NCBI RefSeq assembly: GCF_005405425.1
Contig: NZ_BJEA01000013.1
Coordinates: 1 to 64,000 of the forward strand
DNA from: Lactiplantibacillus modestisalitolerans
Lineage (GTDB): Bacteria; Bacillota; Bacilli; Lactobacillales; Lactobacillaceae
DNA: 64,000 bases
Direction: 5' to 3'
The notes under the pieces were generated by a model. The model was not told the DNA's origin, ran no database searches, and was given only the letters and a program-made list of their open reading frames with translations. A program made the translations under genes and the position numbers. Position 1 is the first letter of the stretch. Each line of letters starts with the position of its first letter. Shown piece after piece: positions 1 through 8,559 of the stretch.

Positions 1-689
1 CTGGCAGTAAGAAAATTGTCAGTATTAAGATCGATACCCACTTGCTTACCAGTTTTCTCTGGTATCTTTACAAATGCGTTATCAGATGCAAGCTGCATGG
101 ATACGAAGTATCGATCTAGGTTATCTTTGAAGACAGTTACAGTCCCAATGCGAGTTTCGCCAGGACGATTTAATATTTCATTATGTGATCCTGAAACTCT
201 TAATCGTCCAATTTTTGGAAGTACAACGTGGGCTTTATCCAAAAACCTAACTGTGCCATTGTTTAAGAAAGCTTGCTTTTGTTTTGGGTATTGGCAATTA
301 GTTTGATATTTTTCACAGTAATTTTTCTTATGAAACTTAGGTGTACCTGAACGATGCACTTTTCTAAATTGCCTCCAGGCTTTTTGGTAATTCTGGATGG
401 CATTGGCTTTTGTTAAGCTATCGATCGATTTATCATTCAAGAATTGAAAATGATTGGATAATTGACGAGAATTTTTACGCTGTTGCAACTGTGCAATCCT
501 TTGAATTACCAAGTCTATCGGAATTTTAACCTTTGAAAGCCTATATATCTCTTGATCGATGCCGACCATTTGATTGTATACGAACCTGCTTGCATCTGAA
601 TTTACTTTGATCATACGTTTTTGTTCATAATTTGGATACACTCTGATCTTCAATCCATAGTGGTATTCCAACTGTGCCATTGTCTTCAT
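1..689 (-). CDS. tnpB: TnpB-type protein of IS200/IS605 element, 3' part outside window
   Basis: The reading frame runs on the minus strand from ATG at 689 and leaves the window at base 1, so the C-terminal half is not visible. A GAGGTG ribosome binding site lies just upstream. The visible part (about 229 residues) aligns by eye with the complete TnpB at 31079-32338: both have MAQLxYHYGxKIR near the start, KVHRSGTPxFHK in the middle, and end here in GIDLNTDNF, which carries the first RuvC-like catalytic aspartate. TnpB proteins are RNA-guided endonucleases that favour retention of their transposon. The tnpA gene at 784 is divergent, as is usual in one IS605 sub-layout. Whether the gene is intact cannot be judged from this window. 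Confidence 0.85.
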   Translation of the reverse strand, partial: MKTMAQLEYHYGLKIRVYPNYEQKRMIKVNSDASRFVYNQMVGIDQEIYRLSKVKIPIDLVIQRIAQLQQRKNSRQLSNHFQFLNDKSIDSLTKANAIQNYQKAWRQFRKVHRSGTPKFHKKNYCEKYQTNCQYPKQKQAFLNNGTVRFLDKAHVVLPKIGRLRVSGSHNEILNRPGETRIGTVTVFKDNLDRYFVSMQLASDNAFVKIPEKTGKQVGIDLNTDNFLTA

Positions 690-783
690 TATTTCACCTC
701 TTCACTATGTTTACATTATATTACAATGTATCTATAATTAGAATTGATATACTTTGGTACAAAGAAGATAACAGTAAAAGACA

Positions 784-1230
784 ATGACTAACAAAATAAA
801 TGATGCAATATACACAAAAAGATATGTTTACAACTTACATTTTCATCTTATCTGGTGCACGAAATATCGTAACCAAACGTTTGTAAATGAAGAATTATCG
901 TCAGAGATGAAAGCGCTACTAGCTGATATTGCACAAACTAATGATATCACTATAGAAAAAATGGCAGTAATGCCAGATCACGTGCACTTGTTGATTTCAT
1001 TTCCACCAAGAAAGTCAGCGGTTGACGTGATCAAGGCACTCAAGGGAAGAAGTGCTTTCTTGTTTTTGAAAGCTCATCCTGAAATAAGAAAAGACCAGTA
1101 TTGGGGTGGTCACTTATGGTCGCCAAGTTATTACATAGGATCACTAGGAAACATGAGTAAAAGCGTGGTGGAGAAATACATCAACGACCAGAAATACAAT
1201 CAAAGGCGTGGCTATCCATCCAATGACTAA
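784..1230 (+). CDS. tnpA: IS200/IS605 family Y1 transposase TnpA
   Basis: A 148-residue single-domain Y1 HUH transposase. The HUH-type metal-binding motif is PDHVHLL (residues 64-70), preceded by the conserved HLIWCTKYR strand. The likely catalytic tyrosine is Y132 in VEKYINDQ. It would cut and rejoin single-stranded DNA at hairpin-marked ends. It is closely similar to the TnpA at 30546-30983 but clearly a different copy (148 versus 145 residues, many substitutions). The ribosome binding site is weak. The last codons overlap the subterminal hairpin at 1210-1248. Catalytic motifs look intact. Confidence 0.93.
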   Translation: MTNKINDAIYTKRYVYNLHFHLIWCTKYRNQTFVNEELSSEMKALLADIAQTNDITIEKMAVMPDHVHLLISFPPRKSAVDVIKALKGRSAFLFLKAHPEIRKDQYWGGHLWSPSYYIGSLGNMSKSVVEKYINDQKYNQRRGYPSND

Positions 1231-1248
1231 AGTCACTGGATTTCCGCC
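1210..1248. repeat. Subterminal hairpin at tnpA-side end of IS200/IS605 element
   Basis: A long imperfect palindrome: GGC and CCATCC on the left pair with GGAT and GCC on the right around a TGACT/AGTCA core. It overlaps the tnpA stop codon. The mirrored sequence, starting ATGGCGG, resembles the end of the second element (ATGGCAGG at 30501), supporting this as the element end recognised by TnpA. The exact cleavage site is not determined. Confidence 0.65.
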
Positions 1249-1359
1249 ATTAATTAATTAAAAATTTTGATTGGAGTGAATTGACATGTAATGGTGCGCG
1301 TTCGCTTGTAGCTGATGGCGAACCAGGCGTTTTTAATACATGCCCGTTTAGTATATACG

Positions 1360-1373
1360 TATGTATTTACATA
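1360..1373. promoter_or_regulatory. Palindrome upstream of antitoxin gene, candidate autoregulatory operator
   Basis: TATGTA-TT-TACATA is a perfect 6-2-6 inverted repeat about 40 bases before the MazE-like start. MazE/PemI antitoxins normally repress their own promoter through such AbrB-type operators. Assignment is by position only. Confidence 0.4.
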
Positions 1374-1411
1374 TAGATTATAGCTGTAAACGTAAGAAAG
1401 GGTGGTAACTT

Positions 1412-1666
1412 ATGAGCAAGCTGGTGACATTGAGGAAATCTGGCAACAGCCTTGTTTTAACGGCTCCTGCTGACTTAAAAAATGAAGTTGGTCGTCAGTA
1501 TTCTGTTGATAAACGATCGGATGGTTCTATTATTTATCAGCCAACAACCAAAAAGAATATTTTTGATAACTCGGATTGGCTACGGTATGACTACCAAAAA
1601 GACTTAACAGAAGACCCTGAATTACAACCATTGAATCCGGTCGGAAAGGAACGACTAGAAGAATAA
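1412..1666 (+). CDS. MazE/PemI-type antitoxin, AbrB-like
   Basis: An 84-residue protein with an N-terminal SpoVT-AbrB swapped-hairpin domain: LVTLRKSGNSLVLTAPADL (residues 4-22) is the typical KxGxSxxxxIP-like DNA-binding region. The acidic C-terminal tail (residues 50-84) would wrap around and neutralise the toxin. The ribosome binding site AAAGGGTGG is well placed. The toxin gene starts 8 bases after the stop codon. Because that toxin is interrupted by a stop codon, this antitoxin may now act alone as a repressor. Confidence 0.85.
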   Translation: MSKLVTLRKSGNSLVLTAPADLKNEVGRQYSVDKRSDGSIIYQPTTKKNIFDNSDWLRYDYQKDLTEDPELQPLNPVGKERLEE

Positions 1667-1674
1667 AATTTCCA

Positions 1675-2037
1675 GTGCAGAAGGATGTTATCGTAGTGGA
1701 TGGTGAACCACATTCTGGTAAAGAATACGGCGGACATGCACCTAGTGCTGGTAACGTTAGACGCTATATGGTGGTTATGAGTTCTGATAGTTATACACGG
1801 GCGACGGGAATGATACTAGCCATGCCAATTACGACAGTACAGCGATACATGAATAATCCCCAGTATTTTCCAATTCTTTTAGCCGGTGGCCCCTAAGATG
1901 GTGTTAAGGGCTTTATCGCATTATGGCAGTTACAAAACTTTGACTTTGTGTCTCGTAACGGTAGCGTGGTTAATCGGATTAATGACAAGACTTATAGGGA
2001 AACCCTTCCTTATGTTAAAGACATGTTAGGATTGTAA
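1675..2037 (+). pseudogene. MazF/PemK-type endoribonuclease toxin with in-frame stop
   Basis: Reading from GTG at 1675, the protein begins as a PemK/MazF family member (VIVVDGEPHSGKEYGGHAP, then RRYMVVMSSDSY, then MILAMPITT) but meets TAA at 1894-1896 after 73 residues. The same frame continues open to TAA at 2035 and encodes the expected MazF C-terminus (DGVKGFIALWQLQNFDF and a terminal helix). One codon change therefore separates it from a 120-residue full-length toxin. No frameshift is needed. The MazF fold needs both halves, so the 73-residue product is unlikely to be active. A sequencing error or readthrough is the alternative. Confidence 0.8.
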
Positions 2038-2067
2038 ATTACGATAGTTGAATCATCAAAGTGCTTG

Positions 2068-2093
2068 GTGCCGATGCGCCCGGCACTTTTTTT
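2068..2093 (+). terminator. Rho-independent terminator after toxin-antitoxin genes
   Basis: GTGCCG pairs with CGGCAC, followed by seven Ts. It lies about 30 bases after the end of the mazF-like frame. Confidence 0.8.
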
Positions 2094-2096
2094 GAC

Positions 2097-2132
2097 ACAA
2101 AAGCGGCTGTGACGGGTGCCACAGCCGCTTTT
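2097..2132. terminator. Bidirectional terminator-type hairpin
   Basis: AAAAGCGGCTGTG pairs with CACAGCCGCTTTT around a short loop, with A-rich and T-rich flanks on the two sides. It can terminate transcription from either strand and sits between convergent gene remnants. Confidence 0.75.
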
Positions 2133-2169
2133 ACATCTCTAAATGTCGAATAGGTGAAACGAGCTCGAA

Positions 2170-2427
2170 TTAATAGTTGCGAAGTTGATTAAGATTTTGA
2201 ACGTTAATGACGTAAGCCTGAGTGCCTAACCGGCTTAGTAAAGTACGCATTTCGTTTAAATTAATGGAAACGCACCCGGCAGTGGCCCACTGATTGCGGA
2301 CGTGAATGAAAAAGCCAGAGCCGTTGCGTTGGCCGTGATTATCCATCATAACCGCTAGTTCATATTAGTTGGGGCCGCTTTCCCCAAATGCAAAGCTTAG
2401 CTGGTAAGTCCCTTTAGCGTAATGCTG
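2170..2427 (-). pseudogene. Remnant of L,D-transpeptidase (YkuD-like) C-terminal domain
   Basis: On the minus strand an open frame of about 86 codons lies between the AraC gene stop and TAA at 2170. It reads GTYQLSFAFGESGPN, then a stop codon at 2365-2367, then YELAVMMDNHGQRNGSGFFIH, VRNQWATAGCVSI and a C-terminal helix. The GCVS motif after a conserved HV is the catalytic-cysteine region of YkuD-type L,D-transpeptidases. The N-terminal part and any signal peptide are missing and there is no start codon with a ribosome binding site, so this is a decayed 3' fragment. Confidence 0.6.
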
Positions 2428-2433
2428 CTACTT

Positions 2434-3417
2434 TCACGCATTCTTCCCACTAACTTTCCGCTTATAGGCGGAGGGGGTCGTGTGGAGGTGCTTCTTGAAT
2501 AATCGGAACAGCGAAGACGTGTTTTCGTAGCCAACGACGGCGCAAATTTCCGGGAGCGTGCAGTTGGTTTTGATCATCAAGTTTTGGGCGGCCGATAAGC
2601 GCCGCTGGTCGACCAATTCCTTGAAAGTCTTGCCGGTCGCGTTTTTGAGCTTATTACCTAAGTAGTTCGTGTTGTAGTTGAACTTCGCACTAACCGCGGC
2701 CAGCGAAACCGACGCAAAGTTTTGATTGATGTACTCGATAATTGGGAGCAGGTGGTGATCGTTATTGTTCGCGAAGTTAATGTATTCCTGCTCGATAGAT
2801 TGGGAGAGCTCTAAAATCAACGCCGAAAATAAAAGCCCCATCGAACGGTTGCGGAGGCGGTCGTGAGTTAGCCCCTTCATGATGAGACTTTCTACGAGGT
2901 TGATTGCCACGTGGCGGTCGGTCAGGTCGAACAAAATAAAGTTGTTATGCAACGTGTTAATTTGTGAGGCGTTGTATAGAAACTCCGTAATTTGATTGGT
3001 TTCGACCGGCATGTAATCGAATAAGCGGTTCATTGCCGAATCGTCCTTAACGAGAATATTCATCAGCAGGTCGTGTTCACCGGTCGATTCAATTTGTTGC
3101 ACGATGTCCTTGTCCATCAAAATCAGATTATGCTTATGGAGCGTGACCTGTTCACCGTTGATGTACTGCGTACAAGTCCCAGAATACATGTAATTTAATT
3201 CGATGAAACTATGGGTGTGGGCGGGAACGTACGAAAAGCGGCTGTTTTTAGTGACAGCTAAATCGCCGTCCTTGAAGAAGTCCGACCGCGGCATTTGGGG
3301 AATTGGATTATGAATGTAGTCTAGGTCCATATAATTCACGTTACCGTGCGATGCCCGCTGCATTTGTTCGACTGAGTTAAGCGCAAATAGGTGTTGATCA
3401 AGCCATGGATTACTCAT
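2434..3417 (-). CDS. AraC family transcriptional regulator of the rhamnoside locus
   Basis: A 327-residue regulator. An N-terminal cupin-like ligand-binding region contains HTHSFIELNYMYSG (about residues 67-80) and the C-terminal 100 residues form the double HTH (FKELVDQRRLSAAQNLMIKT and the second helix LPEICAVVGYENTSSLFRLFKKH). The ATG at 3417 is preferred over an upstream GTG because GGAGGTGC sits 7 bases before it. It is divergent from the transporter and two GH78 genes, so it most likely activates them in response to a rhamnose-containing sugar; the ligand is inferred. Confidence 0.88.
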   Translation of the reverse strand: MSNPWLDQHLFALNSVEQMQRASHGNVNYMDLDYIHNPIPQMPRSDFFKDGDLAVTKNSRFSYVPAHTHSFIELNYMYSGTCTQYINGEQVTLHKHNLILMDKDIVQQIESTGEHDLLMNILVKDDSAMNRLFDYMPVETNQITEFLYNASQINTLHNNFILFDLTDRHVAINLVESLIMKGLTHDRLRNRSMGLLFSALILELSQSIEQEYINFANNNDHHLLPIIEYINQNFASVSLAAVSAKFNYNTNYLGNKLKNATGKTFKELVDQRRLSAAQNLMIKTNCTLPEICAVVGYENTSSLFRLFKKHLHTTPSAYKRKVSGKNA

Positions 3418-3506
3418 AAAAAGCACCTCCGTTTTTGAGTTTTAGTTTAACAGCAATCTGTGATTTTGCAATGGTTTCCATGTAGTCTGGATATGGTAGC
3501 CCTTCC

Positions 3507-3520
3507 AGCAATCGCTTACA
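3507..3520. promoter_or_regulatory. Candidate cre (CcpA) site
   Basis: AGCAATCGCTTACA matches the cre consensus TGWAANCGNTNWCA at 12 of 14 positions. It lies about 35 bases before the transporter start, a position compatible with catabolite repression of the rhamnoside operon. Confidence 0.35.
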
Positions 3521-3552
3521 ATGACAGTGTAAATTAAAAGGAGGTTATTTAA

Positions 3553-4830
3553 ATGAATAACGGTGAAACGTCATCATCATTAGTTAAGAAGTACCGCCCA
3601 TTAGCCGTTGCCGCCGGAATTGGTTCAATTCTAGGTTCTGGTATTATTGTTGGTTTATCCGCAACCATTACGGTTTGGCAAACTGGTTTAGGGTTAACAA
3701 ACGCCCAAGTTGGGGTGATTTCAGGGGCCTTAACCTTTGCGATTGCATTTGGCTCTTTATTCGCAGGACAAATTTCAAAGTCCTTTGGTCTAGTTAAATC
3801 TTTTAACTGGTTGAACTTAATTTATGCCATCGGGGCGTTAATTTGCGTTTTCGCGAGTGGCTACGCGATGTTACTGGTTGGGGTGATTGTAACGGGCTTT
3901 GCATCGGGGGCTGACCTGCCAATTAGTCTAACCGTGGTTTCGCACGATGCACCGGACGAGACGACTTCGGCGAGCCTAGTTTCGTCAACCCAAATTTTCT
4001 GGCAAATTGGGGTCTTCATGTCTTACATTTGTGCGTTCGTTGTTTCAAAGATGGCCGGTGCCACGGGTGCCCGGGTCGTTTTCACGATTTTAGCGGTCTT
4101 TGCCCTGATTACCTGGGCATGGCGGACCTTTTCCAAGAAGTTCCAAACGTTCCACGAAGAAGGGGAACGGCGGCGAATTAACCGCGAACAAGAAGCCCAC
4201 ACGACTGAAAAAGTTTCGATCAAGACCGTCTTTACGGGTGACAACAAACAACGCTTCCTCGGGTTCTTCTTCAGTATCATTATTTTCTACGTTTGCTGGA
4301 ACTTGTTAGCGAACACGTTTGGTCAATTCCAAACCTTTACGTTAGTTCAAGCCCACGCTAGTCAAAGTTTCGCTACCGGGGCCGGGATTATTTTGAACTT
4401 TATTTCGCTATTAGCGACGATTGCGTTTGCGTCGGTTGCCGGCGGAAAGAACCGGAACCGTTTCTTCTTGGTCGGGATTACCGTTCAGTTCTTAGCCATG
4501 ATTGGGTTAGCCATGAGCAGCCACGCGCTCTGGCCAATTGTCATTGCCATTGGCTGCTACAACGTTGGGAACAACATTGCCGGTGAAGCGATGTATAAAG
4601 TTTGGACGCAAGAAGCCTTTCCAGTTGAAGTGCGGGCATCCGTTCAAGGCTTTATTAACGGCTTTTCTCGGATTTGCTGTGGACTATTTGCCTTCATCAC
4701 GCCTGCGCTGGTGGTTCCTTCCGCGATTCGTAACACGATGTTTGGTTTTGCCGGCATCGTCTTTATCAGTTTTGTTGCCGGAGTGACGATGATGCACTTG
4801 GAAAAGAAGCACGGGATTACGAAGTTTTAA
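3553..4830 (+). CDS. MFS transporter, probable rhamnoside or rhamnose-oligosaccharide permease
   Basis: A 425-residue major facilitator protein with about 12 hydrophobic segments in two halves, split by a charged loop around residues 195-225 (EEGERRRINREQE). It has the usual glycine-rich first helices (GIGSILGSGIIVGLSA). Ribosome binding site AAGGAGGT is well placed. It leads the operon with the two GH78 genes 28 bases downstream and faces the AraC regulator, so the substrate is inferred to be a rhamnose-containing glycoside. There is no fused hydrolase and no PTS motif. The exact substrate cannot be read from sequence. Confidence 0.85.
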   Translation: MNNGETSSSLVKKYRPLAVAAGIGSILGSGIIVGLSATITVWQTGLGLTNAQVGVISGALTFAIAFGSLFAGQISKSFGLVKSFNWLNLIYAIGALICVFASGYAMLLVGVIVTGFASGADLPISLTVVSHDAPDETTSASLVSSTQIFWQIGVFMSYICAFVVSKMAGATGARVVFTILAVFALITWAWRTFSKKFQTFHEEGERRRINREQEAHTTEKVSIKTVFTGDNKQRFLGFFFSIIIFYVCWNLLANTFGQFQTFTLVQAHASQSFATGAGIILNFISLLATIAFASVAGGKNRNRFFLVGITVQFLAMIGLAMSSHALWPIVIAIGCYNVGNNIAGEAMYKVWTQEAFPVEVRASVQGFINGFSRICCGLFAFITPALVVPSAIRNTMFGFAGIVFISFVAGVTMMHLEKKHGITKF

Positions 4831-4858
4831 CGTGAAGTTTAGAAAGTGAGGATTAGGC

Positions 4859-6439
4859 ATGGCATTTACTTTTCAAATTAACGACGACGTGCACTTTAAG
4901 CACGATCAACAATTATTAGCGAAGGCGAACCACAACCGGCCGACCTTGCACCACCAACAAGTTAAACCGCAAACGCTGGTGAAATTGGTGAAGCAAGCTG
5001 ATCAGTTGGAAGGCTGGGGCGTCGAAGCCGTTGCGCCAGCAAGTGCGCTCGCTGAGCAACCGCTGAAACGGGACGGTAAGCTTATTTTGGACTTTGGCGA
5101 CCATCAGGTGGGGCAATTTAGTATTCAAATTGACTCGGTCGGTTCGCCAATGGACGCGCCGTTAAGCTTAAAGTTGAAATTTGCGGAAATGCCGGCCGAA
5201 CTGGCGCGAAATAGCGCGGACTACGATGGTTGGTTGAGTAAGTCGTGGATTCAGGAAGAAACGGTTCATTTGGATACGCTCCCCGCGACCCTAGCGCTCC
5301 CGCGGCGCTACAGCTTTCGCTATGTCGAGCTAACGGTTATCGATACGTCGCCAAAGTGGCAGGCGGTCTTTAGTGAGCCAGTCGTGACGACGGTTAGTTC
5401 GGCCAACCCGCAGGCGGTCAGCGTGCCGAAGTTGGCTGACCCGGAATTGAAAAAAATCTATCAGGTCGGTGTGAAAACGTTGGCGGACTGCATGCAAGAC
5501 GTGTTTGAAGATGGCCCCAAACGCGACCGGCGGTTATGGATTGGCGACTTACGTTTGCAGGCGCTGGCCGATTACGCGACGTTTAAAAACACGGCGCTGG
5601 TTAAGCGGTGTTTGTACTTGTTCGGGGCGATGCCGGCTGAAGATGGCCGGGTACCAGCTAACGTGTTCACGAAACCGCAAGCCACACCGGACGACACCTT
5701 CTTGTTTGATTACAGTTTGTTCTTTATTTCGATTTTAGCTGATTATCAGGCTTTCCAAGCGGACGCGGAAGTGATGCAGGATTTGTATCCGGTAGCGAAG
5801 CGGCAGATGGACGTCGCGTTGAAGCAAGTTAGCGTTGCTGGTGAATTGCAGTTGACGGAGGATAACCCGGTCTTTATCGACTGGTCAAATGATTTTGATA
5901 AGGCCACTGCCGGGCAAGCCGTGATAATCTACGTTTTGAAGCAGTTCATCCAGTTGGCGAAACAACAAGCGGACCCGGATTTAGCGACGTATCAAAGCCA
6001 ATTAGCAGCTTTAGTAGCGTTCGCGAAAACGAAGCTATTTGACGCGGACCAGGGGCTGTTTGTTTCGGGGCCTAACCGTGAAGTGAACGTTGCGAGTCAG
6101 GTGTGGATGACCTTGGCACACGTGTTATCCCCAGCGGAGCGTCAACGCGTGATGCAAACGACTGTCCACCAGCTTTTCCCGATTACGGGAATCGCGACGC
6201 CGTACATGTACCATCACGTGACCGCGGCGCTCTTTGAAGCGGGGTTAACGGATGATGCCATTGCGTTAATGAAAAATTACTGGGGTAAGATGATTCGATT
6301 AGGGGCCGATACGTATTGGGAAGCCTTTGACCCGAACCACCCCGACTACTCCCCGTACGGTAGCCCGATTTTAAACAGCTACTGTCACGCCTGGAGTTGT
6401 ACGCCAGTTTATCTAATCGATAAGTACTTAGTGAAATAG
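4859..6439 (+). CDS. GH78-type alpha-L-rhamnosidase, short form
   Basis: A 526-residue enzyme without a signal peptide, so intracellular. A beta-sandwich N-terminal part (DFGDHQVGQF, residues about 80-90) precedes an (alpha/alpha)6 barrel. The barrel signature EDGPKRDRRLWIGD lies near residues 217-230 and contains the acidic residues used by inverting GH78 enzymes; TYWEAFDP and the C-terminal SYCHAWSCTPVYL (about 505-518) are also typical. It is shorter than most GH78 proteins because it lacks extra accessory domains. It overlaps functionally with the next gene; the two probably differ in aglycone or linkage preference. It would release rhamnose from glycosides imported by the MFS protein. 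Confidence 0.85.
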   Translation: MAFTFQINDDVHFKHDQQLLAKANHNRPTLHHQQVKPQTLVKLVKQADQLEGWGVEAVAPASALAEQPLKRDGKLILDFGDHQVGQFSIQIDSVGSPMDAPLSLKLKFAEMPAELARNSADYDGWLSKSWIQEETVHLDTLPATLALPRRYSFRYVELTVIDTSPKWQAVFSEPVVTTVSSANPQAVSVPKLADPELKKIYQVGVKTLADCMQDVFEDGPKRDRRLWIGDLRLQALADYATFKNTALVKRCLYLFGAMPAEDGRVPANVFTKPQATPDDTFLFDYSLFFISILADYQAFQADAEVMQDLYPVAKRQMDVALKQVSVAGELQLTEDNPVFIDWSNDFDKATAGQAVIIYVLKQFIQLAKQQADPDLATYQSQLAALVAFAKTKLFDADQGLFVSGPNREVNVASQVWMTLAHVLSPAERQRVMQTTVHQLFPITGIATPYMYHHVTAALFEAGLTDDAIALMKNYWGKMIRLGADTYWEAFDPNHPDYSPYGSPILNSYCHAWSCTPVYLIDKYLVK

Positions 6440-6452
6440 AAAGGAGTCCCTT

Positions 6453-8405
6453 ATGCAAAACGAAGCAGTATGGTTATGGTATCCCGGCGATTTTGAAATC
6501 CACCACGGGATGCTTCAAAATTTCAAACGGGAAGAACGGGGCATGGGCTGGCCGGCCTATTGGTACATTGACGATTGTAACCGCAACGTCAACTTTGAAC
6601 GGCAGTACGATTTAGATGCCGCAACGACCTTTACGGTTCACACCACCGGGACTGGTTACGTGGACGTTAACGATCGTAAGTACCGGCTCGAAGAACCAAT
6701 CGAGTGTCCAGCGGGGCCCGTCACGATTAAAGTCATGGTGGGAAGCGTTCAAGGACTGCCTGCAATTTACATTGACGGCCCGGTTATTAAATCTGACCAG
6801 GGCTGGCAAGCTAGCAACTTTGTCACGACGCTTCCAGCCGGTCACGACCCGTTATTTACTCGACCAGATCAGGACCCCAACGTGATCGAATACCACAAGC
6901 AAGCGGTTAAACCGCAGACGGAAACCGCCGTTAATGGTGGCACTCTGTACGACTTTGGGCGGGCGGTTAATGGTCAGGTTCAAGTTCAAACGCCCCACGC
7001 CGTCACGTTGTGCTATGGTGAATCGGCGACCGAGGCGGAAGACGTGGCCATGTGTTATTACAAGCAAACCGACGTTGATAGTCAGACGCCGGTTCGTAAG
7101 CGGGCGTTTCGGTACATTTTTATCCCGGACGTGGCGCCAAAAACGGTCCAATTAACCGCTATCCACGAATTCGTGCCCAAGCCCAATCGTTCGACGTTCA
7201 AGTCGGATAATTCAATCATCAATCAGATTTGGAACGTTTCGACCGAGACGCTCAACCTCTGCAGCGACGTATTCTTCATTGACGGCATCAAGCGCGACCG
7301 TTGGATCTGGGCCGGCGACGCCTATCAGGAAAACTTGATCAATCAATACTCGTTCTTTGATGAAGACGTGGATAAGCGGACCCTGCTGGCGTTGCGCGGT
7401 CAAGATGATATCAAGCAGCATATGAATACCATCGTTGACTACTCGATGCTGTGGGTAATCGGCGTTTTGAACCACTACCAGATGACCGGCGACCGGGAGT
7501 TCTTGGAAATTATTTACCCGAAATTGGAAAGTATGGTTCGGTACTTTATTCGGCAAACGAACGACCTGGGCTTCATTTACGGCCGTAAAAACGACTGGAT
7601 TTTCGTCGACTGGTCCGAAATTGACCGTGACGGAACGGTTGCGGCCGAACAGATTCTCTTACTGGAAGACTACAAGACGATGATGACTTGTGGTCGGGTG
7701 ATGGGCAAGGACGTTAGTGACTATCAACGCCGTTACGACGTGCTTAAGAAGAACTTGATGACCTACTTCTGGGACGCTGACAAGGGTGCCTTCATTGACA
7801 GTTATGAGTCTGGTAAGCGCCATGTGACGCGCCACGCCAACATTTTTGCCATCCTGTTTGACGTCGTGGACGCCGCTAAGCAGCAATCGATTCTCAAGAA
7901 CGTTCTGTTAAACGACGCAATTACGCAAATCACGACGCCGTACTTTAAGTTTTTCGAACAGGACGCCCTCTGCAAGTTAGGCGAACAAAAACGGGTCTAT
8001 CAAGTCCTCCTCGATTACTGGGGTGGCATGTTGGACCGCGGCGCCGTTACGTTCTGGGAAGAATTTGATCCGCAACAGACCGGTAAGGAAATGTACGCGA
8101 TGTACGGTGATCCGTACGGTAAGAGCCTGTGCCACGGTTGGGGTGCTAGTCCCATCTACTTGTTAGGACGGTACTTTGTCGGCCTTAAACCAACGGCTCC
8201 CGGCTACGCTAGCTTTGAAGTGGCTCCGCACTTGGATGAATTTAACCAATTAACGACGGTTATGCCAATCAAGGACGGGACGGTCAAACTTGAAAAAGAT
8301 GGTGACCGCCTAGTTGTCACGGCCAGTCGGGCTGGTGGGACGGTTAAGTACGCCGGCCATAGCGTTCCGTTGGAAGCGGGCGTTGCCACGGTTGTTAATC
8401 CATAA
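6453..8405 (+). CDS. GH78 alpha-L-rhamnosidase
   Basis: A 650-residue intracellular enzyme with ribosome binding site AAAGGAG, 13 bases after the previous gene. Visible order: N-terminal beta-sandwich regions, then the (alpha/alpha)6 catalytic barrel with DGIKRDRWIWAGD near residues 276-289, DWSEIDRDG near 390, TFWEEFDP near 530, SLCHGWGASPIYLL near 555-570, and a C-terminal beta-sandwich (SFEVAPHLDEF onward). The catalytic region is the best conserved of the two GH78 genes. No rhamnose catabolic genes (rhaA, rhaB, rhaD) are in the window, so released rhamnose must be used elsewhere or exported. Confidence 0.9.
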   Translation: MQNEAVWLWYPGDFEIHHGMLQNFKREERGMGWPAYWYIDDCNRNVNFERQYDLDAATTFTVHTTGTGYVDVNDRKYRLEEPIECPAGPVTIKVMVGSVQGLPAIYIDGPVIKSDQGWQASNFVTTLPAGHDPLFTRPDQDPNVIEYHKQAVKPQTETAVNGGTLYDFGRAVNGQVQVQTPHAVTLCYGESATEAEDVAMCYYKQTDVDSQTPVRKRAFRYIFIPDVAPKTVQLTAIHEFVPKPNRSTFKSDNSIINQIWNVSTETLNLCSDVFFIDGIKRDRWIWAGDAYQENLINQYSFFDEDVDKRTLLALRGQDDIKQHMNTIVDYSMLWVIGVLNHYQMTGDREFLEIIYPKLESMVRYFIRQTNDLGFIYGRKNDWIFVDWSEIDRDGTVAAEQILLLEDYKTMMTCGRVMGKDVSDYQRRYDVLKKNLMTYFWDADKGAFIDSYESGKRHVTRHANIFAILFDVVDAAKQQSILKNVLLNDAITQITTPYFKFFEQDALCKLGEQKRVYQVLLDYWGGMLDRGAVTFWEEFDPQQTGKEMYAMYGDPYGKSLCHGWGASPIYLLGRYFVGLKPTAPGYASFEVAPHLDEFNQLTTVMPIKDGTVKLEKDGDRLVVTASRAGGTVKYAGHSVPLEAGVATVVNP

Positions 8406-8423
8406 TACTTATAGTTAAAAACG

Positions 8424-8466
8424 AAAACGGCCCCAACCACGATGAAAATGGTTGGGGCCGTTTTTT
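8424..8466 (+). terminator. Strong bidirectional terminator after rhamnosidase operon
   Basis: AAAACGGCCCCAACCA pairs with TGGTTGGGGCCGTTTT around a 9-base loop, ending in a T run. It ends the rhamnoside operon. Confidence 0.9.
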
Positions 8467-8485
8467 GTTGGCGGATCATGTTAAT

Positions 8486-8534
8486 AGCCGAAACGTGCGC
8501 CAAAAGTCAGCTGGTTTTTGACACACTCGCGGCT
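8486..8534. repeat. Short member of the GAAACGTG/CACTC palindromic repeat family
   Basis: It starts AGCCGAAACGTGC and ends CACACTCGCGGCT, with AAAGTCAGCTGG inside. The same opening appears at 39701. It lies between convergent genes and has the same outer motifs as the larger repeats at 12677-13143. Confidence 0.55.
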
Positions 8535-8559
8535 ACTTTTACTTATGAATGTTGGTGAT

